64,000 bases of DNA from Pseudomonas mohnii (lineage in GTDB: Bacteria; Pseudomonadota; Gammaproteobacteria; Pseudomonadales; Pseudomonadaceae). The notes beneath the pieces are model-generated. The model did not search any database. It saw only the letters and a list, made by a program, of their open reading frames with translations, and was not told the DNA's origin. Location: the NCBI RefSeq assembly GCF_900105115.1, contig NZ_FNRV01000001.1, positions 496,001 to 560,000 of the forward strand. Reading direction: 5' to 3'. The first letter of the stretch is position 1. Each line of letters opens with the position of its first letter. This document shows positions 17,904 through 25,271 of this stretch, in pieces. Position numbers and translations under genes: made by a program.

Positions 17904-18563
17904 ATGAACGCCATCCCTGCCCAGGAAGTCGCTGGCCATTGCCTGCAGGCTTTCACTCAAATCGTTCCTGCCAGCCAGGCCGCGTTTTATTGTGTCGACC
18001 GACAGCTGCAAGCCCGCGACTTCCGGTTGCACCAGATGAGCGGTGAAATGCATCGCGATTATCTGGACAACTATCGTCAATTCGATCCGCTGCAACCGCG
18101 CAATTGTCAATCAAGCGGTCTGGCAGTGGTGCCTCTTGGTTTCGCCATGGCCCGACAGCCCACCCGTGACAGTCGCCGCTATCGAGACTTCCTGCAACGC
18201 TACGGTGTCGTCGACGTAGTGGAGATACTTGCCCATCGCTCCGGCCAGCCTCAGGCCGCTATCTCCTTGTTGCGCACCGCTGCACAAGGTGCTTTCACCG
18301 CAGATCAGTTGGCTCAACTCAGTGCTTTGCAGGCGCTGCTGCAAATGGCGGTTGCCAACATGCAGCCCTATGAAGATTCGCTGTCAGGACTGACCCCCAA
18401 AGAGCGTCAAATCGCGTTGTTGTTGCGCCAGGGCGCCAGCAACAAACAACTGGCCCAGGAGCTGGATGTCGGTCTTCCCACCATCAAGACCCACTTGATC
18501 AACCTGTTCCGCAAGACTGGCGTGACCAGCCGCACCGAACTGGTGGGGGCGCTGTTTCTGTAA
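17904..18563 (+). CDS. LuxR-family transcriptional regulator
   Basis: A 219-residue protein with an N-terminal sensor region of about 140 residues and no recognisable receiver motif. A C-terminal LuxR helix-turn-helix follows at about 160–219 (LTPKERQIALLLRQGASNKQLA, VGLPTIKTHLINLFRKTGV). The ATG at 17904 is chosen because the frame upstream overlaps the cupin stop. No luxI homolog is present, so quorum sensing is not indicated. Embedded in the amine operon, it may sense a pathway intermediate. Confidence 0.8.
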   Translation: MNAIPAQEVAGHCLQAFTQIVPASQAAFYCVDRQLQARDFRLHQMSGEMHRDYLDNYRQFDPLQPRNCQSSGLAVVPLGFAMARQPTRDSRRYRDFLQRYGVVDVVEILAHRSGQPQAAISLLRTAAQGAFTADQLAQLSALQALLQMAVANMQPYEDSLSGLTPKERQIALLLRQGASNKQLAQELDVGLPTIKTHLINLFRKTGVTSRTELVGALFL

Positions 18564-18648
18564 GCCGATTCAACCATCTGGTTGATAGTCGAACCACTGT
18601 CCCGGCCGCATGATCCAGGTTGTCAACTCATTCAACCGGAGCCATGCA

Positions 18649-19470
18649 ATGACCACACAATCTGACTGGATCACCGTAGGTGCCCTCGCCGACGGTTTCG
18701 CCCCAGAAGCTTTTATCCTGCCCAACCTCGCCGATCTCAACGGCAAGACCTTCACGCTGCACTTCGCTAACGGCTGGCAGATCGAGCATCGCTTCGAAAC
18801 AGCAGAACTGAGCTGGAAGGCCGCTGACGGTCACTCCAGCGGATCTGCCGCGTACCGCGCCACGTCCGTGCGTCCTGGCCTGTATCTGGTCGATTTCATC
18901 AAGCGCGAAGCCGGTCAGGCGTGGTCGGTGAGCCTGGTTCTGGACACCGCCACGTCGTCGTTCACCGCCGTGATCGCGAGCATGCCGACTCAGGCAGAAA
19001 CACAGGAAGGACTGTACAGCCGCGCGCTTGCCGGTAAACCCCTGACGTCGGTTGAGGTGCAATTTCTGCAGGGCAGCCTCGACCGCCCCTGGCAAGAAGG
19101 CCAATGCCCACACGCGCCGACCCGAGAATTGGTCGGGTTGCGCAACCTGTATCGCTATAGCCCCAGCGAAGTGTACGAGCACATTTATCTCAACGATCAG
19201 TTCTATGCCTGGCAGTGCCTCAAGGGCGTCGAGCAAGGCTTGTGCGATACCGACCGTTGCCATTACTACAAGATCGCCGAGCAACTGTACCTGTTCGTCT
19301 GGCGCGAAAAGATCATCCCCACCCTGGGCCTGGTATTGATCGACCTGCAACAGCACCGCAGCGACGGCAAGATCTTCGGCTATGCCGGTGCGTCCTTCGA
19401 TGAGTTGTCGAACTTTCCGGTCAGCTCCTACTGCCAGGTCCTCAATCGCACGGAGTATCCCGATGCCTGA
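18649..19470 (+). CDS. MoaF-like protein of monoamine catabolism loci
   Basis: A 273-residue protein with the two MoaF domains. The N-terminal half is lipocalin-like (GKTFTLHFANGWQIEHRFE, YLVDFIKREAGQAWS). The C-terminal half contains REKIIPTLGLVLIDLQQ and GKIFGYAGASFDELS. Despite its name in databases (molybdenum cofactor biosynthesis F), MoaF was described in the Klebsiella monoamine (tyramine) regulon beside a short-chain dehydrogenase, which is the arrangement here. The ATG at 18649 has CGGAG upstream; an in-frame ATG at 18610 is less likely. Its stop overlaps the next gene by eight bases (ATGCCTGA). Biochemical role unknown. Confidence 0.7.
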   Translation: MTTQSDWITVGALADGFAPEAFILPNLADLNGKTFTLHFANGWQIEHRFETAELSWKAADGHSSGSAAYRATSVRPGLYLVDFIKREAGQAWSVSLVLDTATSSFTAVIASMPTQAETQEGLYSRALAGKPLTSVEVQFLQGSLDRPWQEGQCPHAPTRELVGLRNLYRYSPSEVYEHIYLNDQFYAWQCLKGVEQGLCDTDRCHYYKIAEQLYLFVWREKIIPTLGLVLIDLQQHRSDGKIFGYAGASFDELSNFPVSSYCQVLNRTEYPDA

Positions 19471-20263
19471 ATCACGCACGATTGTCATCACCGGGGCCGG
19501 AACGGGCATCGGTGCAGCTTGCGCGCGGCTGTATGCGGCCGAAGGTGCCCATCTGGTTCTGGTCGGTCGTCGACGCGAGCCTCTGGAGCAGGTTGCTCGG
19601 GAAACCGGCGGCCTGATCCTGGTCGGCGATGCGGCCTGTCCGGACACGTGGGAAGGATTCGTTGCGCAGATTCGTGAACGCTTCGGTCGGCTTGATGTAC
19701 TGCTGGCCTGCGCCGGCGGTCATGGCCTGGGGAGCGCGACTCAGACCAGTCCGCAAACCTGGGAAGCATCGCTGCGCAGCAATCTGGACAGCGCGTTCTA
19801 CAGTGCCAGGGCCTGCCTGCCGCTGCTGATCGAGCAGGCTGGCAGCGTCGTGCTGATCGGCTCCATCGCCTCGCTGGCCGCCGGGCCCGAAGTGTGCGGC
19901 TACACCACCGCCAAGCACGCATTGCTTGGGCTCAACCGTTCACTGGCCAGGGACTACGGGCCACGCGGTGTGCGGGTGAACGCTGTGTGCCCGGGCTGGG
20001 TCACGACCCCGATGGCCGATGAGGAAATGCAGCCATTGATGAGTTTCTATGGCGACACACTGCAGCAAGCCTACGATCGGGTTTGTGCCGATGTGCCCTT
20101 GCGGCGTCCTGCCAGCGCCGATGAAATCGCCAGGGTCTGTCGCTTTCTCGCCAGCGCCGACGCCTCGATCATCACAGGGGCGACCGTGGTCGCCGACGGG
20201 GGTTCCAGCATCGTCGATGTGCCAACGCTGGCTTACGCTCACATGGAGGCCGCCCATGCGTGA
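19463..20263 (+). CDS. SDR-family oxidoreductase 1
   Basis: A 266-residue classical short-chain dehydrogenase. TGAGTGIGAACARL is the NAD(P)-binding motif, the catalytic Ser is in VLIGSIASL, and YTTAKHA contains the YxxxK catalytic pair. RVNAVCPGWVTTPM and the C-terminal ITGATVVADGGSS complete the family blocks. It overlaps the moaF stop and the next SDR start, so the genes are translationally coupled. It probably oxidises a hydroxyl or reduces a carbonyl in the aromatic-amine route. Confidence 0.85.
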   Translation: MPESRTIVITGAGTGIGAACARLYAAEGAHLVLVGRRREPLEQVARETGGLILVGDAACPDTWEGFVAQIRERFGRLDVLLACAGGHGLGSATQTSPQTWEASLRSNLDSAFYSARACLPLLIEQAGSVVLIGSIASLAAGPEVCGYTTAKHALLGLNRSLARDYGPRGVRVNAVCPGWVTTPMADEEMQPLMSFYGDTLQQAYDRVCADVPLRRPASADEIARVCRFLASADASIITGATVVADGGSSIVDVPTLAYAHMEAAHA

Positions 20264-21023
20264 AGACTTCAATTTCAGCGGGAAAACGGTACTGGTGACC
20301 GGTGGCGCGCAGGGCATTGGCCGGGCAATCGTCGAAGCCTTCGCATTGCGCGGAGCGCGAGTGATGATCGCCGATCTTCGTCTGGCTCAAGCTCAGGCGG
20401 TCGCTGCAGACTTGAAGGCGCGAGCGTGCCAGGTTGACGCTGTGGACATTGATCTGGCCGACGCGACAGCGGTGGCCAAACTGGTTCAAGGGTTGGAGCG
20501 AGACTGGGGGCGGTTGGATATCCTGATCCATAACGCCGGCTACTTTCCGCTGACGCCGTTCGCCGAGATCACCTCCCCGATTCTCGAGCGCACGCTGGCA
20601 GTCAATCTCTCGGCACTGTTTTGGCTGACCCAGGCAGCCTTGCCGATGTTCCAGCATCAGGGTGCTGGCTGCGTGCTGGTCACCTCGTCGGTCACCGGTC
20701 CACGGGTGGCCTATCCGGGGCTGAGCCATTACGCGGCGTCGAAGGCCGGGGTCAACGGCTTCATCCGCAACGCCGCTCTGGAACTGGCCTGTCATGGCGT
20801 GCGCGTCAATGGTGTCGAGCCCGGCATGATTGCCACGCCAGCCATGGCCAATCTGGGCGACGATCAGGTCAATGGCGACATTGCCAGCCGGGTACCGTTG
20901 GGACGACTCGGCTCTGCCGAGGATATTGCCGGGGCCATGCTCTTTCTGGCGTCTGACCTGGCCACTTACATCACCGGACAGACCATCGTCGTTGATGGTG
21001 GATCGACCTTGCCCGAGGTGTGA
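20256..21023 (+). CDS. SDR-family oxidoreductase 2
   Basis: A 255-residue classical SDR with TGGAQGIGRAIVEAF, the catalytic Ser in LVTSSVTGP, and YAASKAG with the YxxxK pair. GVEPGMIATPAM and TGQTIVVDGGST follow. It begins inside the last codons of SDR 1 (ATGCGTGA) and is the last gene of the run from 16156. It is clearly distinct in sequence from SDR 1, so two different redox steps or stereoisomers are plausible. Confidence 0.85.
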   Translation: MREDFNFSGKTVLVTGGAQGIGRAIVEAFALRGARVMIADLRLAQAQAVAADLKARACQVDAVDIDLADATAVAKLVQGLERDWGRLDILIHNAGYFPLTPFAEITSPILERTLAVNLSALFWLTQAALPMFQHQGAGCVLVTSSVTGPRVAYPGLSHYAASKAGVNGFIRNAALELACHGVRVNGVEPGMIATPAMANLGDDQVNGDIASRVPLGRLGSAEDIAGAMLFLASDLATYITGQTIVVDGGSTLPEV

Positions 21024-21064
21024 TTTCGCACCTCGGGCAAACGACCTGAACCGCCTGGACACCA

Positions 21065-21673
21065 TCAGCCACGGCTTGCACCTTCGAGCATCGACAGGGA
21101 ATCCCTGAAGACACGCGACAAGGCTGCAAGCCGTTTGACGTAACCCTGCGGCGTCGCATAAATCAGCTCCACATGCAGGCTGTCGACAATGCCAAGATAG
21201 GCGTCGCAGAACACTTCGAGCTGCTCAGGCTGAACCCCCGCCGACGGGTATTTGTCATGCGCGGCGCTCTGAAAGCACCGGCGAATCCGTGCCAGGTAAC
21301 CCTCGAACCCCGTGGTAATCACTGTGCGGATATCCGCCGGCGGGAAGTAGGCCGTGCGCAATAGAAAACGCAGATGCGCCGACACGTCATAGCGTCCGAT
21401 CAAACGTTCGAGGTGTAATTGACCGGGTATATCCGTGTGCCGGGCCTCTTCCTTGAAACAGGTGCTGATGTACTGATGCTCATGTTCCAGGGCGATCTCG
21501 AAGACCGTCTGAAACAGGTCATCCTTGCTGACAAAATGCGCGTAAAGCGACGCCTTGCGCATGCCCGCCCGGACGGCGATCTCGTTGAGGGACGAGGCGT
21601 CGTAACCGTGATCGGCAAAGTGTTCGACCGCTACTGCGCAAATATTGCTGGCCGACGGGGTAAGCGGTTTCAT
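21065..21673 (-). CDS. TetR-family transcriptional regulator
   Basis: A 202-residue protein with an N-terminal TetR helix-turn-helix (AVEHFADHGYDASSLNEIAVRAG then KASLYAHFVSKDDLF) and an all-helical ligand-binding C-terminus. It is convergent with SDR 2. An imperfect 20-bp palindrome lies 28 bases before its ATG and may be its own operator. Ligand and targets are not evident; the position suggests control of the SDR/MoaF genes. Confidence 0.85.
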   Translation of the reverse strand: MKPLTPSASNICAVAVEHFADHGYDASSLNEIAVRAGMRKASLYAHFVSKDDLFQTVFEIALEHEHQYISTCFKEEARHTDIPGQLHLERLIGRYDVSAHLRFLLRTAYFPPADIRTVITTGFEGYLARIRRCFQSAAHDKYPSAGVQPEQLEVFCDAYLGIVDSLHVELIYATPQGYVKRLAALSRVFRDSLSMLEGASRG

Positions 21674-21701
21674 GACATCGTTTTCCCTGACTCATAAAAT
21701 A

Positions 21702-21721
21702 AGGACTCAGTGCTCGGTCCT
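21702..21721. promoter_or_regulatory. possible TetR operator
   Basis: AGGACTCAGTGCTCGGTCCT is an imperfect palindrome (AGGAC..AG..CT..GTCCT) between the tetR ATG and the large hairpin upstream. Size and position fit autoregulation. Confidence 0.35.
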
Positions 21722-21747
21722 GACAAGTCATGGCCAGCGACATCAGT

Positions 21748-21791
21748 GCTAGCGGTGGCTTCCTGCCCGTCGGCAGGAAGCCACCGCTAGC
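21748..21791. terminator. perfect 20-bp inverted repeat between araC-type and tetR genes
   Basis: GCTAGCGGTGGCTTCCTGCC and its exact complement are separated by a CGTC loop. It lies 47 bases past the stop of the FeaR-like gene. The stem is long and GC-rich but has no U-run; it is likely a transcript end for that gene or a mobile palindrome. Confidence 0.55.
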
Positions 21792-21817
21792 TTATCCAGC
21801 ACCTTGGTCAACATCAA

Positions 21818-21837
21818 TTCGTTAATAGATTAATGAC
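21818..21837. promoter_or_regulatory. candidate HpaR-type operator (TTCGTTAAT-AG-ATTAATGAC)
   Basis: It matches the 15890 palindrome at 15 of 20 positions with the same 9-2-9 layout. It lies immediately after the stop of the FeaR-like gene and 145 bases before tetR, beyond the large hairpin, so its target promoter is unclear. Confidence 0.35.
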
Positions 21838-22800
21838 CTACGCAGCCCCGACCGCTTGTTGCAAATGGGTCGAGCGGAAGTCCTTGGGCGAGAGGTCGAA
21901 CTGTTTCTTGAACGATCGACTGAAGTGAGCGGAATCGGTGAACCCCCACTTGTAGGCGATCGATGTGATCGACTCACTCTTCAAGAACGGATTCGTCAGG
22001 TCATCCGCGCTTCGTTTGAGTCTCGCACGCTGAATGTAGCGGCAGACACTGTCGTCCTGCTCTTCGAACAACCGGTACAAATGACGAACCGAGATGTTCA
22101 AGCGGCTGGCAAGACCCACCGGGCTTAGCCCCGGCTGAGTCAAGGATTCCTCAATGACTTTCTGGACATAGCTACGCAGATTATTGCCCTGCAGGGATGC
22201 AGCGCTGTCACCCTGCGTGTCATCCATTTCGAAGGCGGAACCGAGCAACGAGACAAAGGCTGATTGCAGGGCTTCACCTTCTGCACTCGAATCCTGCCCG
22301 ATCTGCCCTTCCCTGCACAGTTGATCCATCAACACATGAAGCATACGGCCACAGGCCTTGCTGGAAGAAATCTTGCCGAAGGTTCTCGAAGCGCTTCCCA
22401 GGTGTTTGTACACCTCGTTGCGCGAGAGCGACAGCGAGGCATGTTCGATAAGCCCGAAAGGGCTGATCTCGATCGACCCTGTGGAGTCCATCAACAACAT
22501 ATCACCCGGAGCCAACTGAATGACCTGGCCATTTTGGGTGATCTGACAATAGCCACTGCGCTGGCTGACCAGGAAACAATGTTGATCGTTATCGTGATCG
22601 GCATTGGGCCGGTCGCGGAAGATCAAACCGGCGTTGGTACGCAGATTGGCCAGTGACAGACCGCCCCTGGACTGTTTGGAAACCTCGCCGATGAACAGCG
22701 AACGGTTGTAGGCCAGTTCAGTGTCGAAATGGCCACAGGCCGCTCGCAAATCCCGAGTCCAGTTTTCTAATCCATGTTGCGCAGACTGATAGGTGCTCAT
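21838..22800 (-). CDS. FeaR-like AraC-family regulator
   Basis: A 320-residue protein: an N-terminal AraC-binding-like sensor domain (about 1–190) with a cupin-type QITQNGQVIQLAPGDMLLMDS, and a C-terminal AraC DNA-binding domain (about 215–310). The two helix-turn-helix units are LSPVGLASRLNISVRHLYRLF and ITSIAYKWGFTDSAHFSRSFKK. Architecture and sensor motifs resemble FeaR, the activator of phenylethylamine/tyramine oxidation genes in E. coli. The ATG at 22800 is chosen for its GCGGAG ribosome site; the frame opens earlier at 22848. An HpaR-type palindrome lies 38–57 bases upstream. It is the best candidate for the 22-bp GGCA repeats. Confidence 0.75.
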   Translation of the reverse strand: MSTYQSAQHGLENWTRDLRAACGHFDTELAYNRSLFIGEVSKQSRGGLSLANLRTNAGLIFRDRPNADHDNDQHCFLVSQRSGYCQITQNGQVIQLAPGDMLLMDSTGSIEISPFGLIEHASLSLSRNEVYKHLGSASRTFGKISSSKACGRMLHVLMDQLCREGQIGQDSSAEGEALQSAFVSLLGSAFEMDDTQGDSAASLQGNNLRSYVQKVIEESLTQPGLSPVGLASRLNISVRHLYRLFEEQDDSVCRYIQRARLKRSADDLTNPFLKSESITSIAYKWGFTDSAHFSRSFKKQFDLSPKDFRSTHLQQAVGAA

Positions 22801-22837
22801 GGGCATCTCCGCAGTGGCATCTTGTTTTTGTTGGCTA

Positions 22838-22857
22838 ATAGTTAACATGTTATCTAT
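22838..22857. promoter_or_regulatory. HpaR-type operator at the FeaR-like gene
   Basis: ATAGTTAAC-AT-GTTATCTAT is an 8/9 palindrome with the TAGTTAA/TTA.CTA core, in the promoter region of the minus-strand regulator gene. It would put the amine activator under HpaR control. Confidence 0.55.
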
Positions 22858-22917
22858 ATAGACGCAACAAATCCGTGGTACCGACTACAGAAGCACTTAT
22901 GGTGCCAACTCCTGAAT

Positions 22918-23538
22918 TCAGAGTCCGCTCAATACCCGCTGAAACCCCACCAGCACATTGAGCAATTCCTGACGTTGCTCGCCGCTCAGGGCAATGTAAC
23001 GACGAAAGGCCGGCATTCGGTTGACCACCTCGCTACCGCCCATATGTTCCACCCGAACCTGCCATTGAGGCCCGTCCAGATCGATTTGCAGGGTTTTGAA
23101 ATCAAGCACCATCAACGATTGATGCAGCGCTTGGTCTTCTTCCAGGCGGGCCTGGAGCCTGGCTGCCAAAGCGGGGTCTCCCGCCCGTTGCCGACACTTC
23201 AATCCCGTGCGCCGGATCGACCCGCCATGGTGCAACTCGAAGCGAGCATTGCCCTCCTCTGAGGCGGGCACCCTGATCATGAATTGCGTCATCACCAGGT
23301 GCATCAGCAATTGCGATTCGGTGCGCTCGACAATGTCGATCTGAAGGTCGGCTTCTTCCAGAATCAGCACGGCCGTGGCCGGGCCTGTCGAGGTAAAACC
23401 CTCCCTTGCGAGGTTACGCCGCAGGTACTCCAGCGTGACCCCCGGTCGGTAACCTGCCGGGGCCCGCTGGGCACTGAACATCTCAGACAGTTTTTGCAGC
23501 ATGGTCGAGATACCCGTTGTGAGGGTTGCCAAGCTCAT
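22918..23538 (-). CDS. uncharacterised protein, possibly DUF3156 family
   Basis: A 206-residue soluble protein with no signal peptide or TM segment, rich in Arg and Leu. The start MSLATLTTG has a strong AAGGAG seven bases upstream. This places the first 56 bases inside the end of the permease gene in another frame, so the two are translationally coupled. It resembles the DUF3156 proteins that I recall next to amine or amino-acid permeases, but I cannot confirm the family here. Function unknown; a transporter-associated or accessory role is suggested only by the coupling. Confidence 0.6.
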   Translation of the reverse strand: MSLATLTTGISTMLQKLSEMFSAQRAPAGYRPGVTLEYLRRNLAREGFTSTGPATAVLILEEADLQIDIVERTESQLLMHLVMTQFMIRVPASEEGNARFELHHGGSIRRTGLKCRQRAGDPALAARLQARLEEDQALHQSLMVLDFKTLQIDLDGPQWQVRVEHMGGSEVVNRMPAFRRYIALSGEQRQELLNVLVGFQRVLSGL

Positions 23539-24982
23539 GGGAAAACTCCTTGGCCAGCACTTCTTCGACCGAAGCTGGCTTGAATGGATTGACTCGCTGC
23601 ACCACCAATGTCCAGAACAGGGCGTACGACGCCGTTATCCCGAGCATCACCCCGAACGGCACGTAGATATCCGCCGGGTTCATCCCTGGCGGGGTAATGA
23701 ACCACATGCCCAGCAAGATGCCGACGCTGGAGAGAATCTGTGGCAACGGGAAGAATGGCGAGCGATAAGCGCGTGGCAGATCCGGACGACGAATCCGCAG
23801 GATGACCACGGACAGCGTCACCAACAGGTAGGCAAAACTCCACGCACAGACCGCCGCCAGTACCAGGTGCATGATGTTATCGGTGTTCCCGCCCAACCAC
23901 AGGGCATACAGGCACGGAATCAGCATCGCCACCAGAATGCACAACAGCGGAGTTTTGAAACGCGGGTGCAAGTACGTGAACATCTTGGGCAACGCACCGT
24001 CCACCGCCATGCCGTAGAGAATTCGCGGCACGCCCGCCATCAGCGTGTTGATCGTGGCGGCACCGGCAAACAGAAAGCCGATCCCCAGCCACATCGGGCC
24101 GACATGCCCCATGACCTGCTCGGCGAACTTCGGAATGGCCATGGGGGTATCGAGCAGATGCACGCCCGTGGCGGCATCCAGCAACACGTTTTCGACCTGA
24201 CGCTTCATCGCGGCGCCATAGATGAACATGCAGGCGGCAACACTCAACAGTCCCAGAATCATGGCCTTGGGCATGACCTTGGCCGAGTTGCGCAAGTCCG
24301 GCGCCAATGGCGTCACGAACTCGCAACCGACGAACATGAACATGGCCATGCCCACCAGCGACAGAATGGTGATCAAGTCAGTACCCACCAGAGAGACGCC
24401 GAACCAGCCATCCAGTTGTACCGCCGGCGCCGCGATCAGCCCCAACACGCCAAACACCATCAACGTGGTCCACATGCCGAAGGTCAGAATGATCTCGGCG
24501 CGACCAAAGGCGCTGACGCCGAACGCATTGAGAACCCCGAACACGACGACGAACCCTACCCCGAGCAACCAGGAACCGCCGGCATTCTCCGCCAGGGTAT
24601 TGAGGTGCTCGAAGTTCACCAGCGCCATGACCCCGGACAGAATGGTTTCCGCGGTGCCCGCGAACACATGCACGATCAGGTACGCCGACAACGTGCCGGT
24701 GATCGCGAAGAAGCGCCCCATCCCGCAATTGATGTAGTCGTAGACCGAACCGGTGGTTGGCAGGATCGACGCCGCTTCGGCAAAGGTCGTCGCCTGGGCA
24801 AGCATCATGACTGCCGCAATCAGCATGGCCACCGCGAATGCGCTGCCGCCGATACCAAAGCCCATGGTCGCGGTGAGAATCACCGGGCTGGCCATGATCA
24901 GGCCGATGGTGCTGGCCAACGCGGTTGGAAAACCAACGCTGCCCCGTTTCAGATGCTGTGTGAGCCGGTCATTGATCGACAT
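23483..24982 (-). CDS. APC-superfamily amine/amino-acid permease
   Basis: A 499-residue inner-membrane protein with about 12 TM segments, starting MSINDRLTQHLKRGSVGFP. The APC helix-1 signature region LIMASPVILTATMGFGIGG and the TGSVYDYINCGMGRF segment are visible. The ATG at 24982 has CGAGGA upstream; an in-frame ATG at 25033 is unlikely. The gene lies between the FeaR-like regulator and the porin and is transcribed away from the porin. Uptake of an aromatic amine is the likely role. A 22-bp GGCA repeat lies upstream on its strand. Confidence 0.82.
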   Translation of the reverse strand: MSINDRLTQHLKRGSVGFPTALASTIGLIMASPVILTATMGFGIGGSAFAVAMLIAAVMMLAQATTFAEAASILPTTGSVYDYINCGMGRFFAITGTLSAYLIVHVFAGTAETILSGVMALVNFEHLNTLAENAGGSWLLGVGFVVVFGVLNAFGVSAFGRAEIILTFGMWTTLMVFGVLGLIAAPAVQLDGWFGVSLVGTDLITILSLVGMAMFMFVGCEFVTPLAPDLRNSAKVMPKAMILGLLSVAACMFIYGAAMKRQVENVLLDAATGVHLLDTPMAIPKFAEQVMGHVGPMWLGIGFLFAGAATINTLMAGVPRILYGMAVDGALPKMFTYLHPRFKTPLLCILVAMLIPCLYALWLGGNTDNIMHLVLAAVCAWSFAYLLVTLSVVILRIRRPDLPRAYRSPFFPLPQILSSVGILLGMWFITPPGMNPADIYVPFGVMLGITASYALFWTLVVQRVNPFKPASVEEVLAKEFSHELGNPHNGYLDHAAKTV

Positions 24983-25126
24983 GGTGCGGATCCTCGAAAG
25001 CGGATTTCTTGATGGATGTATCGAGCCGTTCAAGGAGCCGGCGATGAAGCCCTCCCCAGCCAGTCCCTGATCGAAACGGCCTCGTGTTCAGGATCACTTT
25101 GCGCTCGTCCCGGTCCGTCGTCTTGC

Positions 25127-25159
25127 CCATGTCTGCCGCCGGTTTTGTTGCTGCCTGCC
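25127..25159 (-). promoter_or_regulatory. GGCA direct repeat (22-bp period) upstream of the permease
   Basis: Read on the minus strand, GGCAGGCAGCA (25159 down to 25149) is followed exactly 22 bp later by GGCAGACATGG (25137 down to 25127), then GGCAAGAC. It has the same spacing as the repeats at 16020 and 30113. The distance to the permease ATG is 145 bases. Confidence 0.5.
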
Positions 25160-25173
25160 AAGGAGCACTGCCT

Positions 25174-25212
25174 GGCTGGCAGAGTCAATTGCGTGGCACG
25201 CAGATCAAAGAC
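25174..25212 (+). promoter_or_regulatory. related GGC direct repeat upstream of the porin
   Basis: GGCTGGCAGAG at 25174 and GGCACGCAGATCAAAGAC at 25195 are 21 bp apart. The second copy closely matches the one at 16042 (GGCACACAGGATCAAGAC). CCTAAT, a possible −10 box, begins 27 bases after TCAA, as at 16053. The second copy is 77 bases before the porin ATG, against 76 at the aldehyde dehydrogenase gene. Confidence 0.45.
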
Positions 25213-25271
25213 TTCCCTCGCTCCCAGTCATCCTAATGCGCCCTCGACCAACAATGCTGGGGAACGTAACA

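Noticed and set aside
17904..18563. Quorum-sensing receptor
   Set aside because: No luxI homolog in the window and no recognisable acyl-homoserine-lactone-binding signature in the sensor half.
18649..19470. Molybdenum cofactor biosynthesis function for the MoaF-like gene
   Set aside because: No molybdenum-cofactor genes nearby; the context is amine catabolism, matching the monoamine-regulon meaning of the name.
23501..25012. 503-codon frame antisense to the APC permease
   Set aside because: His/Gln/Arg-rich translation without domain features; the minus-strand permease has clear TM pattern and a partner gene.
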